This document shows positions 12,663 to 24,200 of a stretch of DNA of 64,000 bases, in pieces (the stretch's first letter is position 1; each line of letters opens with the position of its first letter). The translations under genes were made by a program, and so were the position numbers. Below the pieces are notes generated by a model. The model was not told where the DNA came from and ran no database searches. It saw nothing but the letters and a program-made list of their open reading frames with translations. The DNA lies in NCBI GenBank assembly GCA_029298735.1, contig JANSLP010000082.1, positions 51,127-115,126 of the forward strand. The letters run 5' to 3'. The DNA is from Ophiostoma sp. CBS 140.51. Lineage: Eukaryota; Ascomycota; Sordariomycetes; Ophiostomatales; Ophiostomataceae.

Positions 12663-14396
12663 TCATGGCATACCCGAACCCTTATGCCCACGTATGCGGC
12701 CGTGTCTTACTGCACCGACCGTGACACCTTCTTCGCCTGTCATCCAGCCCGGCATCTTCTCGCCGTCAATGACGCCTGCCTCGACCAGTTTTCGGATACC
12801 AGCAAAGACATGTGGGCCATGGAAAGTAAAAGCTACGCGTGGCCGCCATGTGGACTCTTCTTTTTCACCTTCGCCATCGACTTCCTCGTCTTGATCCTCG
12901 CCTGCTGCTCGCCTTGCTGCGTCTCGTTCCTTGGCCTCTTCTTCCTCTGCTTCCTCCTCGTCGTGCGCCAGCACAGCATCTATTTGGTTGCGTCGGCCAC
13001 CTTTTGATCGGCGCCGGTCTGTCACTGGTGGTCCCGCTTGTGATGGCTCTCCATCCACCTCCATCGGCTCACCCTCGGTCTCGTTTTGCTCTTTCGGGTC
13101 GAAACGTCGACCTCCGGGGAAGGGGTCTTGCATCACGATGTCGACACGCTCCACGCCACAACCATCACCCATCTTGGCCGACAGACCAAACCGTGCTGTC
13201 GCGACTTGTTTTCGCCGCTTCGCTTGCTGTTGATTGCGTTGCGTACCAGGCGACAGAGGCCGTTTTGTGCGGCTCGTCTCCTTTTTGGATGGACGCCCTC
13301 TCTTCTTGCCCTCCAACCGTGACGCCACCGTCTCGGGTAGTGCTGTGCTCAGGGGCGACTCAATCGTCGTCTTCTCGTCTGCATAGATGCCCCATCCGCC
13401 GCCGGCCGTGTTTGTACGTCCGGCGCCGCGGCGCTGCAGCAGCTCGGACAAGTTGCGCGTGGTCAAGTTGGTGGGTTTGAGAGCATAGCGTTCGCGTGGT
13501 TGAGAAAGCGCTTTAGGGATGGCCTCGACGACAAGGCTGCGCAGCGAGGTGGCACCGCCATTGACTCCAACGGTCGAGGAGCCTAGCGCCCGCTCACCGG
13601 CCGATGATTGCGCACTCGACAAGTACACAAATGGCGATGCGTCGGGAAAGGCAATGTAGACGGTGCGGGAGGATTCGATGTTGGCTACTAGACGTGTTGT
13701 CGAAGAGGTGTCGCCTGGCGCTTGTGGTGTGGAGGCCGCGGCCAGCGATGTATTGTAGGGCGAATCGAGGATAAAGATGCGCAGCAGCAACAGCGGCAGG
13801 TGCTTGTGTCGGTCAAAGTTGTAGTGCACCTTGATGTCGGGCAGAATCTGGGCCTGTAGATTGCGCAAAAAAGACGACGGATGGAAACGTGGAACGACGA
13901 GCGAGACCTTGTTGACAGTTGATGAAGCCGTCGCCTCGCTGTCCTCGCCGTCAGCCTTGGCTGTCAACGGCACAATCTGAAAGGCCGTCCACTTTTGGCT
14001 TGTCGGGTGGTCGTAGAGGTGTTGCAGGTCGGCCATGGCCAGCTGATATAAACTCAGACCGTGTCGCCAGTCGCCCTCCAATATGCGGTCGAGTACCTCG
14101 CGCTTTGAGCCTTTGCGTGCCTGCAGGTTGGTGTAGTGTTCTTGCAGCGCCTCAAGGGACGTCGCCGGTGGGTAAAAGTCGCCGTCGTCTTCATCGTCAT
14201 CATCGTAGTCGTCGTTCTGCCTTTTGAGATACGGCGCCGTCAAACTCAAATTGCCCTCATCAAGCCAGTCGAGCGCCAGCGACAACAGCGCCGGTCGCGA
14301 CAAACGGCTCAGCACGCGCGTCACGGCTGCATTGGTCGGGGCAATGCGCAGCGACGATGGTAGCCGGGACGCGATCGGGACGGAGATCGGGGCCAT
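12663..14396 (-). CDS. CHL4: CHL4/Mis15 (CENP-N family) kinetochore protein
   Basis: Inner-kinetochore (CCAN) subunit of the Chl4/Mis15/CENP-N family, which links centromeric nucleosomes to the outer kinetochore. It is a single exon of 577 residues starting at an ATG in GCCATGG context. The N-terminus carries the family signature LSRLSRPALLSLALDWLDEG. A later block around FHPSSFLRNLQAQILPDIKV followed by NFDRHKHLPLLLLRIFILDS also matches. The C-terminal third is low-complexity, with basic KKRGRPSKKE (AT-hook-like) and a long acidic stretch EEEAEEEEAKERD. The gene is convergent with the TatD gene (244 bases between stops). Two copies of ACGCGTCTCGG lie upstream. Confidence 0.87.
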   Translation of the reverse strand: MAPISVPIASRLPSSLRIAPTNAAVTRVLSRLSRPALLSLALDWLDEGNLSLTAPYLKRQNDDYDDDDEDDGDFYPPATSLEALQEHYTNLQARKGSKREVLDRILEGDWRHGLSLYQLAMADLQHLYDHPTSQKWTAFQIVPLTAKADGEDSEATASSTVNKVSLVVPRFHPSSFLRNLQAQILPDIKVHYNFDRHKHLPLLLLRIFILDSPYNTSLAAASTPQAPGDTSSTTRLVANIESSRTVYIAFPDASPFVYLSSAQSSAGERALGSSTVGVNGGATSLRSLVVEAIPKALSQPRERYALKPTNLTTRNLSELLQRRGAGRTNTAGGGWGIYADEKTTIESPLSTALPETVASRLEGKKRGRPSKKETSRTKRPLSPGTQRNQQQAKRRKQVATARFGLSAKMGDGCGVERVDIVMQDPFPGGRRFDPKEQNETEGEPMEVDGEPSQAGPPVTDRRRSKGGRRNQIDAVLAHDEEEAEEEEAKERDAARRAAGEDQDEEVDGEGEKEESTWRPRVAFTFHGPHVFAGIRKLVEAGVIDGEKMPGWMTGEEGVTVGAVRHGRIRGHKGSGMP

Positions 14397-14537
14397 GGCG
14401 GGGTTTGAGGATGTGGGTAGTCGGTGTCAATATCGGTATCGGCGTTGGGTGAGGCCCGGCGCATAATACATATGTGCTTACCTACACGCGGAAGGTGCTG
14501 TTGGACGCGGCTGAGCGGCAGCTCCCCCATTGGGACG

Positions 14538-14548
14538 ACGCGTCTCGG
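14538..14548. promoter_or_regulatory. ACGCGTCTCGG element, copy 1
   Basis: An 11-base element containing an MCB core, 142 bases upstream of the CHL4 start. An identical copy lies 280 bases further upstream. Confidence 0.35.
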
Positions 14549-14817
14549 TGGTCCTGGCAGAAAACAAAATAAGTGGGGCGCGGGGCTACTGCACAAAAAA
14601 CGAGTCTGTGCCTTGGACCTGTGAGACCGTTTTGCCTCGCCCAGGGCCAAAGGCGGTGAAGGCTGCCATGTCCCTACTATTTTGTGGCCGCGGCACAATT
14701 GCTCACACGGCAGAGGAAATTCGCCATTTTTGCAGTCTCTTATTTTCTGTCACAAAGACAAAAATTCACCAATGGAAGAGACATACAGACACAGACGGGG
14801 GACTGAGACTGAAAAAT

Positions 14818-14828
14818 ACGCGTCTCGG
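14818..14828. promoter_or_regulatory. ACGCGTCTCGG element, copy 2
   Basis: Second identical 11-base element containing ACGCGT in the CHL4 upstream region. Confidence 0.35.
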
Positions 14829-17266
14829 GACCCATTTACCAAGAAACTGAACCCCCAACGCCAAGAAAACCCACACGTGGAGTATGGATGATGCTTTTCC
14901 ATCTGATAAAAAGGATCTGATAATCTTGCCTGGGATCAATTAAGGAAAATATTGGGGCGTAATACCACTCAACCGTTTTTCTGTTTTTGTGTTGCTCGGA
15001 AGCCCGAGCTGCTCGGAGCAGGGTAAAGGCTGGCAAAAGGCTGTCCGCTTGACTCACCGCTACTAGTGGTGGTTGGTCCTTCCCATTTTACAAACTTTGT
15101 TTGATCTGATAATCTGATCAAAGGTCTTCAGGCCCCTTCTTCGACCTCCTTGTCGAGTCGCGTCAAAGGCAGGCAGGAACCCATCGACTGTCAACATCAC
15201 GGTTTGCTCCTTCCTTCTTAAACCAAGCGCTTTCCCAGTTTCACCTGTTTTTTAGTTGGTGTTGACGACGCCAGCCAGGCAGAAATAGACGGGGCTGTCC
15301 AAACTAGGAAAGACATTTATCCAAAAGGCGTCTCAACAACGGGAAGGAGTCCAGCCGTCTCACGTTTCCATCAGGAAGGGACGAGTGAACGCAAGAAGGG
15401 CCAACAAGGTGTCTAAGGGGCAACTTTGTGCATGTCATAGCATTTGCAACATGTTTTCCTGAACTCTGATTTTTTATCAACAATTTAACACGCCCGTCCT
15501 TCACGGCCTCCGACCGCCAGCCAATTTGATGTTCACCATGGGAGCATAAGAAGAACAACGGAGAACACGTGAATATCTACACTTCACCACTTTTTATTCT
15601 CCTATCTCCAAACTCCGTCCATGTCGATCCTCCCGGGAAGGACGGCCTTCCCAAAAGAAACGAACCAGTGACGCAGACGTTCTGGACCCGATGACGATGA
15701 CGAGGCTACGTCGCTAGGCTGAAGCGGAACACGGAGTATTCAATACAGCTTCCTCCGTACGTCGAGTCACACTACGGAGTGGCATCGTATTGGCAGGCAG
15801 TCCACTTCGCAGCAATCTCATTTTCGAGATGTGAGTTTCGAACGGCTTTTAATGCCGGATTCCTGTTCACTCAAGATCTTTTTTCTAGCCAAGACAGGCA
15901 TATCAAAGACATCTAAGTTGTCAGGGAGAGTAACTTCTACGATTTATGATATCCCGTTTCATGCATGGAAAATCCTTATATGCCGCCATTTATGACGGGA
16001 TACCTGCATTCTGGTCTAACAGTCGGGGGCCTCGACCAAGCAAGACGGCATGCACCCTCGCAAGCAATAAAGATGACCCGTTCGTCCTCGTCCACCCTTC
16101 TCTTTACCCAATCGAAGTGAAAACATACAAATCAATGCCGGCTTTTGTTCCACGACTCGGTGTACCGCTTCACTGGGTTCAGACAGTCGGGGCTCTCCGC
16201 AAGAACAAGCTTTCTCTCCTCATCCTTATTTATTTTTGTCTTCGGGGTGAAAAAGAAACAACACAAAGAAGAGAGATCTTCGACTCATCCACTTACACCA
16301 CTTTTGACATTACCAGACGTGAACTTGAATGCCCTGAAGACGCTAAATATTCGCCCAAAATGCCCTAAGAAAGTAAGCCCAGCAAGGCCCCATGGCCCCT
16401 AACAAAAAGGCCCTGAAAACTCAACACTGGTGCCGCGAGTGGGTCCACAGCGGGGTCTGTCTCGGTGTTCCGAGCTTATGCCGAGGAGGGGCTGGCAGCG
16501 GCAGGCACTTTTACGTAAGCTTTCTGCGAGCGCCTGCGAACGGAGTTGGAAAGTGTGGGCGTGCGCACATTTTCTGGCTGCTAGCTCCTGTCGCTCCTGC
16601 CTGTACGAAAAAGTCAAAGGCGCTGGGCTGCCCGTAGGGGGAAAGCGCCCACCTATCGCACCTACCCCCGTTGACGTTGCGTAGCGGCCGATGGAGAACT
16701 CCATGTTCTTTTTGGCCCTTTTGGTCGCCACAATTGGGGTTTCTTCGTGATCTGTGCATTTGAGTTTTCTACTTTGTTCTTTCTTCCGACCCCGGTCTCC
16801 TTTTTTTTGTTTCTCCTTCGTCATTTTCTCGTTTATTTTTCTGCATTCATTTTTGAACATCCTCCCGTTGCGTCGTCACCACAATCTATCGCGGCCTTCT
16901 TTTGATCTCAACGTCAATCTCTCAACAATCTCAAAATGGTTCATTGAATAGGCCTCACTCAATCTGCAACATATTATCTACAATCTACATACTCACACGA
17001 CCACGTTTAGCCGCCATCTGGCCGCCCCAAACCGAGACAAGCAGAAAGGCAACCTTTAGCGGGGGTACGCCTCCGGAGCAAGCACGCATTCGAGTAACAT
17101 ACAGATCGAAGAAAAAACGACAGTCCGGAAAGAAGAGAGAAGGCTACACAATCAAACGTCGTGCGACCACCGACAGCAAGCAACAGACAGTAACTCTTGA
17201 GCCTCGTCTCGCCTCGTCTCGCCTCATTCGCCTTACTTCTCTCCTGCCGGTCCCTTATCACCATAT

Positions 17267-17287
17267 CACACACACACACACACACAC
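17267..17287. repeat. (CA)n microsatellite
   Basis: About ten CA dinucleotides, ending some 38 bases before the start codon of the zinc-cluster transcription factor and so in its probable 5' leader. Confidence 0.85.
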
Positions 17288-17324
17288 TTTTCATCGCCCA
17301 CCCTCGTCCTTTCCCGCCGCAGAC

Positions 17325-20300
17325 ATGTCGTCTCAGGCGGCAGACAAGAAGAGGCCGGGCTCTTCAGCTCCCAGCAGCCGCGGCTCCTCGCCCGATAGCG
17401 ACCGCTCGCACGACGACCACGACCGCGACCGCAGCGAGAGCCAGCCCGGCGACGAAAAGGGCGACCACCCACCACGCAAGCGCCAGCGTGTGCGCCTATC
17501 ATGTCTAGAGTGCCGCCGTCGGAAGCTATCTTGCGATCGTGGTTTCCCATGCGAACGCTGCATCAAGTCCGGCACACCCGAACGATGCACCTACGAGACC
17601 CGCCCAGGCCTTGCGCCACCGGCTAAGAACGGCCTGTCCCAGGGTGCCCTGGCCAACTTCGAATCGCGCATCTCCGCGTTGGCCGGTGGCCTGGGAGGTG
17701 GACCTGTCGGACATGGCGGCAGCGCTGGTATCAACAGCATAGGCGGCGGTGGTGTTGGCGGCAGTTACATGTCCGATGCCGGTATCGTGCCACCATATCG
17801 TCGTGACTCGCACCGCTCGGGCTCTGGCCCCTCTTCCATGGTTGACGGCGACCGCATGCGCCGCCTCGAGCTCGAGGTTGCTCAGCTCAAGCAGCTGCTA
17901 GCCTCGGCCGCCGGCGTCGCCAACAACAACAACCCTCTCAACAAGCTGCTGCTCGCTCCATCCGACGGTAGTGCCACTCTACGCGACGACGACTCGCCGC
18001 AAGAAAAGGAGGGTGGCCGGGCACCGTCACCGCCCACGACTTTCGTTGAGACAATCTATGGTTCAGGCGGTGCGGCTGCTATGGAGGTCGGCGACGAGCT
18101 GCGCTTCTTCCGCGGCAAGGAGTTCAAGACGCGCTACTTTGGCCCTCACAATGCATGCATGGCCTTCAGTGAACTCACGGGCCTGTGTCCCTTTATGAAG
18201 GAGACCGCCGAGGAGTGGCTGCGCCCGCTGCATGTCCACCACCACCACAGCAAGGACCGTGAGAAGCGCAAGCAGGACCGCGAAGAGCGCTTCTCGCAGC
18301 CCGACCCTGAGCTCGAAGCTCTTCTGCCCGATCGCACCGAGATGAACGTCCTCATCAACATTTACCTAGACCAGTTTGAACAGGTCTACCGCATCGTCCA
18401 CATCCCGAGCTTCAAGCGCGACTACACCGCATTCTGGGAGCCGGGCGCCAAGCGCACACCCGCCTTTACCGCGCTGCTTCTCTCCATGATGTCCATCTCC
18501 AGCTGCCTGCGCGGCAACCCGACGGGCAAGTTTGTCGGCATGATCTCGCAGTCACACCACATGGCCGAGAAGTGGATCAATGCCTGCGACGCCTGGAGCC
18601 AGCGCCAGAGCCAGAAGCACCGCAAGCTCGTCCACTACCAGATCGCCTGCCTGAACTACCTTGCGAAGCGTGTTAATACCATGAAGAAGAAGCGGTTCTG
18701 GAAGGCGTCCGGTGCGCTCACCCAAGATGCCGTGTCGGTCGGTCTGCATCGTGAGCCCAGCCACATCCACGACTCCGTGTCGGTCTACAACCAGGAAATG
18801 CGCCGCCGCATCTGGGCCACGATCCAGGAGTTTGATATGCAGGCTTCCTTTGACCACGGCCTGCCCACTCTTCTGAGCGCTCTGCGCTTCGACGTCCACC
18901 CGCCACGCAATCTCGCCGACGAAGACTTTGACGAGGACACCACTGAGCTGCCGCAATCGCGCCCTACCGACGAGTATACTTTCTCGTCCTACCAGCACCT
19001 GAGCCGCCAGAGCTTGCCGCTGCGTCTGCAGCTGAGCCGCGTGCTGACCGGCCCGCCCGACGATCTGGATTACGACCAGGTCATCCGCTATACCAACGAC
19101 ATCACCCAAGAGATCGATGCGCTTCCCTCATGGGACGTGCGCGCCATCGCGGCGGCTGGCGAGGACGGCGAGACCAACGGCAACGGCAGCACAGCCAAGC
19201 TGACCCCTCTGCTGGCTTACACCCTGCTGCACATCCAGCTGCGCCAGTACATTATCCCATTGCACCAGCCTTACCTCAAGCTGCGCAAGACCAACTCCAA
19301 GTACCAGTACTCGGAGATTATTTACTACAACGCCGCACGCGACATGGTCCTCCTGCACGACAAGCTGGCCGAGCAGGGTGTGCGCACCCTCAACTTTTTG
19401 CGCGAAGACGCCCTGACGCTCTCCATCAACTTGTGCAGCGTCACCATGCTGCAGTCCCGCGGCTCCACCAACATGATCATGGTCAACTCTCAGCACACAA
19501 AAAAGCTGCTCGAGAAGTGTCTGGCCATGAAGGAAGACCGTGTCCTGCGCTGCGGCAACAACGAGCCCTGGGGCTACTCCATCATGTGCGCCGCCACGGG
19601 TCTGTTGGAAGCCCACTTGGGCGACAAGACGCCGGAAGCTGCCAAGGCCTCGTCAGCCGAGCGCTTTGTGAACCTGCACTACAAGCTGCTAGCACGGCAA
19701 GAACAGCAAACCGCCAATGGAGAGGGACAGAAGCAGACTGAAGAGGATCAGTCGCAACAGCAAGATCTGCCACAGCAGCAGCAGCTCCAGGTCCAGCAGC
19801 CGCCTTCGCAGCAACGTCCCCTCCAGTCACCCCAGCAGCAGCGCAGAATGCTGCCGCCACAGATGCAGCAAGCCATGCGCCAGCAGCAACAAATGCTTCA
19901 ACAACAACAGCAACAGCAGCAACAACACAATGTCAATGGCAACGGAGTCAACGGTGGCGTCAATGGAAACGGCGTCAATGGCGTCTCCGACCTAACAAAG
20001 GTACGTCTCAGACCTTCCTACTCGCCGTCGACACCTGCCCTGAATCGCCAACAGCAACAACAAAATCAACAAAATTCTAACATGCTGTCTCAGCACATCA
20101 CTCCCTTCCTGCCCATGACCCAGGCTACCTCTACTCCCGGCGTTGTCGATGCTGCCATGCCTGCACCGCCGGCCGCCTGGTGGATGTCCAACATTGCCAA
20201 CATGTCCAGCATTGCCAATCCGAATGCCGACTCCACAGCCATCCAGGCCGCCCAGCAGGTTGTCAACCCGGACTTTAACTATGAGTTGCTTGGTCTCAAC

Positions 20301-20342
20301 CTCGGCGACCTCTGGGCCGACTACTCCTGGGAGGATATGTAA
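17325..20342 (+). CDS. Zn(II)2Cys6 fungal-specific transcription factor
   Basis: Nuclear zinc-cluster regulator with unknown target genes. The start is the first in-frame ATG after the CT-rich leader. The basic stretch PPRKRQRVRLSC leads into the six-cysteine cluster C-x2-C-x6-C-x5-C-x2-C-x8-C (residues 60-88). A short predicted coiled coil follows (MRRLELEVAQLKQLLAS), then a fungal_trans-type middle homology domain. The C-terminus has polyglutamine (about 19750-19930) and Asn/Gly repeats (VNGNGVNGG). Read straight through, the protein has 1005 residues. A strong intron candidate lies at 20001-20093: GTACGT donor, TCTAAC branch point, CTCAG acceptor, 93 nt, no in-frame stop. If removed, the product has 974 residues. 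No specific named regulator was recognised. Confidence 0.9.
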   Translation: MSSQAADKKRPGSSAPSSRGSSPDSDRSHDDHDRDRSESQPGDEKGDHPPRKRQRVRLSCLECRRRKLSCDRGFPCERCIKSGTPERCTYETRPGLAPPAKNGLSQGALANFESRISALAGGLGGGPVGHGGSAGINSIGGGGVGGSYMSDAGIVPPYRRDSHRSGSGPSSMVDGDRMRRLELEVAQLKQLLASAAGVANNNNPLNKLLLAPSDGSATLRDDDSPQEKEGGRAPSPPTTFVETIYGSGGAAAMEVGDELRFFRGKEFKTRYFGPHNACMAFSELTGLCPFMKETAEEWLRPLHVHHHHSKDREKRKQDREERFSQPDPELEALLPDRTEMNVLINIYLDQFEQVYRIVHIPSFKRDYTAFWEPGAKRTPAFTALLLSMMSISSCLRGNPTGKFVGMISQSHHMAEKWINACDAWSQRQSQKHRKLVHYQIACLNYLAKRVNTMKKKRFWKASGALTQDAVSVGLHREPSHIHDSVSVYNQEMRRRIWATIQEFDMQASFDHGLPTLLSALRFDVHPPRNLADEDFDEDTTELPQSRPTDEYTFSSYQHLSRQSLPLRLQLSRVLTGPPDDLDYDQVIRYTNDITQEIDALPSWDVRAIAAAGEDGETNGNGSTAKLTPLLAYTLLHIQLRQYIIPLHQPYLKLRKTNSKYQYSEIIYYNAARDMVLLHDKLAEQGVRTLNFLREDALTLSINLCSVTMLQSRGSTNMIMVNSQHTKKLLEKCLAMKEDRVLRCGNNEPWGYSIMCAATGLLEAHLGDKTPEAAKASSAERFVNLHYKLLARQEQQTANGEGQKQTEEDQSQQQDLPQQQQLQVQQPPSQQRPLQSPQQQRRMLPPQMQQAMRQQQQMLQQQQQQQQQHNVNGNGVNGGVNGNGVNGVSDLTKVRLRPSYSPSTPALNRQQQQQNQQNSNMLSQHITPFLPMTQATSTPGVVDAAMPAPPAAWWMSNIANMSSIANPNADSTAIQAAQQVVNPDFNYELLGLNLGDLWADYSWEDM
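20001..20093 (+). other. probable in-frame 93-nt intron in the zinc-cluster factor
   Basis: GTACGTCTC donor, TTCTAACATG branch site and CTCAG acceptor within the coding region. The length is divisible by three and it holds no stop, so both spliced and retained forms keep the frame. The segment encodes a Pro/Ser then Gln/Asn stretch. Confidence 0.75.
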
Positions 20343-21225
20343 ACGCCTACGGGATTAACTTATTATCTATCTCGTTATTTGGACTATTTTGTTCCATTTC
20401 TCTTCGCTTCACTTTTACTTCACTTCTAACGACGACATTAACGGTATCATGTTTGGTAATGACTTTTTACAAAACGTATGTTGGGCGCATTTATTGTATT
20501 TAGTTCTTCTTGGATTTTTCTCGCGCAGTATCTTTTCTTCTTGATCATCTCTTGCACATACCAGGGCGGTTTTTGTTCATATTCTCATATTTTAATATTT
20601 TGTTTAGATCATGACTCTCTTCACTCAATGACGTGACTTCCTTCTTGTTCAAGTTTGTGTTCCGCATGTGAAAACTGTAGTTCTGTACCACATTGGGAAA
20701 GAGCGACCCAGCACAACAGCACCACCTCTCATATGGTTGGTGATCTTCAAATCTCAGGGCAGGTGCGACTGTACACATCAGGAAAGAACGAGGCCCGTTC
20801 TCCACCACCATCTCGTACCTCCCACAATTTTTCACAGCCTCGCAAAGTCGACGTCAGGCACTTCCTTCCTCGCCCAAGGCATCGCGATGCACCTTCCACT
20901 ACTATTGCTCCCTCAACCACCACCCACTTCTCATCGTCCTTTGTTGTCTTGCCATTTTTGCACGTCATGGGCTGTTGTCTTGTCTGTTTACCCTTTTCCT
21001 CCTCATCACCACCTCGCCTCCCACTCGCACAGAATCTGCCCCAAGCCACTGCTTCTGTAGTTCGGTAGGACACGATCCTTTCTCTTCTCCCTCCTTCACC
21101 GTTATTTTCCCCTCTCAGCACCTTGAGAGCTTCATTGACTTGCAATTTCTGCAATTGGCCTCGATACTTACTCTACTTTCTCTCTCAACGTGGTACACAA
21201 CTTCTTACAGCAGCCACTTCTCACA
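20343..21225. other. intergenic region, zinc-cluster factor to unknown gene
   Basis: About 0.9 kb with no supported gene. It should hold the 3' UTR of the upstream factor and the pyrimidine-rich leader (about 20860-21210) of the following gene. Confidence 0.6.
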
Positions 21226-24200
21226 ATGGGTCTCTGCTTCTGCCACAGAGCCTCTATGAGTCTCTCGCCACCCGGCGTTGATGCCCGCCATCCCATGCCG
21301 CTGAATCTGTCTGCTTTACCGGCTGCTCCTCGGCCTGCGAAGCTGGCTCGACCGGGCGCTTCTGACACAGCCTTGTCTTCTGTCCCACCAAGCACCCCGC
21401 CTCCCCGTTCATCTCGTCAGCGCGGTGTCACCGCTGCCGAGTCGCCCCGCCAGGGATCCGGCCGTTGCCCCATTCCCAAGATTCCAGACTTTGAGGGCCT
21501 GGCCGACAGTGAGACGGACAGCGATGACGAGCTGTTAAGCCATGCTCGAATGAGAGCCGCAGGTTTGAGTGCCAGCCCCGTTCCCAGCACGCCTGTCAAG
21601 TTGTCCCCCGGTGGCGGCGTTGGCGGCAACGATGGCACAGGCATGAGTCCACTCACGAGTCTCATCAGCCGCATTGGCATCATTGGCCGTAGCTCTCCCG
21701 TTCGGCCAGTCACCCAGGGTCGTACGCCCGAGTCGTCATGCAGTACGGATGATCTCGTTGCTGCCGCACGCCGTGCTCAGGTCCGCCGCCTGACTCAGAA
21801 GATGATCCAAGAAGAACTCCAGAGCGAGCAGCTGCAGCAACAACAGAAATCGCACCACCACCAGCCGCAGCAGTACATCTCACGATCCTACAAGAGATCA
21901 TCCATGTCGACTATCAAGGAGGACCCGGCTGACATTTCGGCCCACGACCTGGGTCATCCTTACAACACCGTGTCCATCATGGATGGCAGTAGCTACCGCA
22001 CCTCTCTGGAGTACACTTTTACGCAAAGCCGTGAGGATCTCTCTGTCCCATCTTCACTGTACAGCAAGGGCAAAGAAGCGGGCACATACCTGCTCCCCAA
22101 GCCACCCATGTTGTTGCCCTCGGTCTCGTCCAGGCACTCTGCCGCCCAGGCTGGTAAGGCGAGTCTTCCTCAAGGTATTGCTGTTCGCGGACGGCCCCGT
22201 GTAGGTGTCCAGGGCAAGGGACCAAAGAACTCCATTTGGGCTTCTTTCGCAACAGACCCATCGGCAAGACGTCCTCTTCCAGAAAGTGCTTCGCCTTTCG
22301 CACATTCAGCGACCTCAGCACCCAAACAGGCAGCGAAGACAACAACCGGAGTTGCTACAAAGACTGTGTCTTCTAGCATCCATGAGGCCGAGCCCCAGAG
22401 TAGTCTCCGCGTCAAGCACTTTGCTTCCAATGGCCAAATGCAAGGGGACAGGAAGAATGAGAAACAAGGCACGGTGGCACACTCTCAGAGCCAAGCTGTA
22501 TCTGACTCTCTCAGCTCTGTGGATGAAGACGGCAGTATTCACGAAGCTCGTAAGGCCCGCGTCGTCGTGTCTGGCCAGCTTCGCAGTTCTTCCAATCGAC
22601 TTGACAACATTGTCGATGTTGTTACCACGGCTGATAATGCTGGTGCCGCTCAAAGAACTTCGTCTCCTTTGGTCACTGCCGTGACCAAGTTCAAGAAGAG
22701 CAGCCGCCGCAAGACGTCTGAGTCGTCACACATCAGCTCTCTCGACCTGCCCCCGCCGCTGGTCAACATATTACTAGGATCAGGCGATACCGCAAACGCG
22801 GACACCCAGCCTGCATGCATTGCTGGGACAGACAACACTGCCACACCAGGTCCCCCGTCTCACAACGGACTCAAACGACTCCCGTTCCTATCCTTGGATC
22901 GTAAGTTCTTCGCCATCATTTTTTATATTTGTGAATATTTTTCTAACTGTAACCAGGCTTCGGTTTTGGACTCAGAAAGTCATCCAACACAGACCTGCCA
23001 GCCCAAAAGTCTGCCAGTGCAGAAGAGTCAAAGTTATCTGCGTCTCTCCGCAATACGGGCTCGGGATCGGTTGCCTCGCTTGGTGTTCAGCTTGATGGTC
23101 AGATCATGGATGGCTCTGGCCGCAATGATAGAGACTCAGAGTCCGACAAGTCACAGTATCACTCTATGACAAGTGCTACTCTCAAAGTTTGGGCAGAGGA
23201 TAGTCCACCTACTCAGAGTGAGCCCAAGTCTGGGGTGTATGGGTCTTCACAAGCTGCAGCTCGTGCAACAACAACCGACATTGAGATAATGGCAGAGGAG
23301 TGGCATCAACAAATCCAGAGGCTCGACCGCAAAAGCCCCGTTCGTACAGGAGCCACTGCCGTCTTGTCAAGCACACAAAGAAGAAGCATCTCGCACACTT
23401 ATCCATCGAGTCACCAGAAGTCAGGGTTACGTGGTCTGCCGCAACGTGAGTCTGCATTAGGTCTTTGGCCTGATGTACAGCATTCGGAGGACCTCGATGT
23501 CAGTAATCAAACTGGCACCCGGCGCCATACGCTCTCTTTTGATTCACAGTACCTGTCTGACTCATGGTGGTCAGAGCCCAAGTGGCAGGAGCCCAAAGAA
23601 GCCCCATCAGGTCATGAAGCAGTCGATCCAATCCCGACCACAAAGGCCACAGAAAAAGACCTACCAAATGAAAAGGAAGTCGTCTCACCTTTGTCCCCGA
23701 TCAAGAGCGAGAATACTGTGGTGCACAATGAGGCCCCTTCTCCCGAGCCGGAGCCCTCCTACTCTCGTGTCTTTTCAAGTGGCATTGAAAAGGCCATCCG
23801 CGCCGGCTTCAAGAAGGTTATGTACAGAAAACAGGCCTCGACTCCGTCTCTCGCTGCTGCAGCTGCTGTGCCCGCAGCTGCTGCCTCGAGTAGGTCCCTC
23901 AACCCTCAACCCTCCACCACGGCCAGTCATTCAAAAGCTTCCAGCTTGAATGTCGAAAAGGGCACTCCCGCTTCTCGTGCTGCGGCTCCCGTCCTCGAGT
24001 CAAGGCCACAGGAGACCGCTTCAGAGTCACCACAGACTCCACGCCACAAGGATGATGATTTGATACAAGACATCGACAGCATTTTTGGTGTCTTGGTCAA
24101 CATGGAAAGTAACCAGCGTTCGACACCGGTCACTCCAGTGAGGTCTCAGCAGAACAAGGTTGACAAAGGCAGTGCTCTCCTAGAGAGTGAGAACGAGGTT

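Larger units (their letters stand above)
14397..17324. other. intergenic region between CHL4 and the zinc-cluster factor
   Basis: About 2.9 kb of divergent intergenic DNA with no supported gene. ACGCGTCTCGG occurs twice (14538-14548 and 14818-14828) upstream of CHL4. From about 16750 the + strand becomes pyrimidine-rich, and a (CA)n run lies just before the transcription-factor start. This is the pattern of a long leader. The frame in phase with the transcription factor is open back to about 16900 but contains no ATG before 17325. Confidence 0.6.

Noticed and set aside
16902..17324. N-terminal extension of the zinc-cluster factor
   Set aside because: The frame is open but contains no ATG upstream of 17325, and the sequence has leader character with a (CA)n run.
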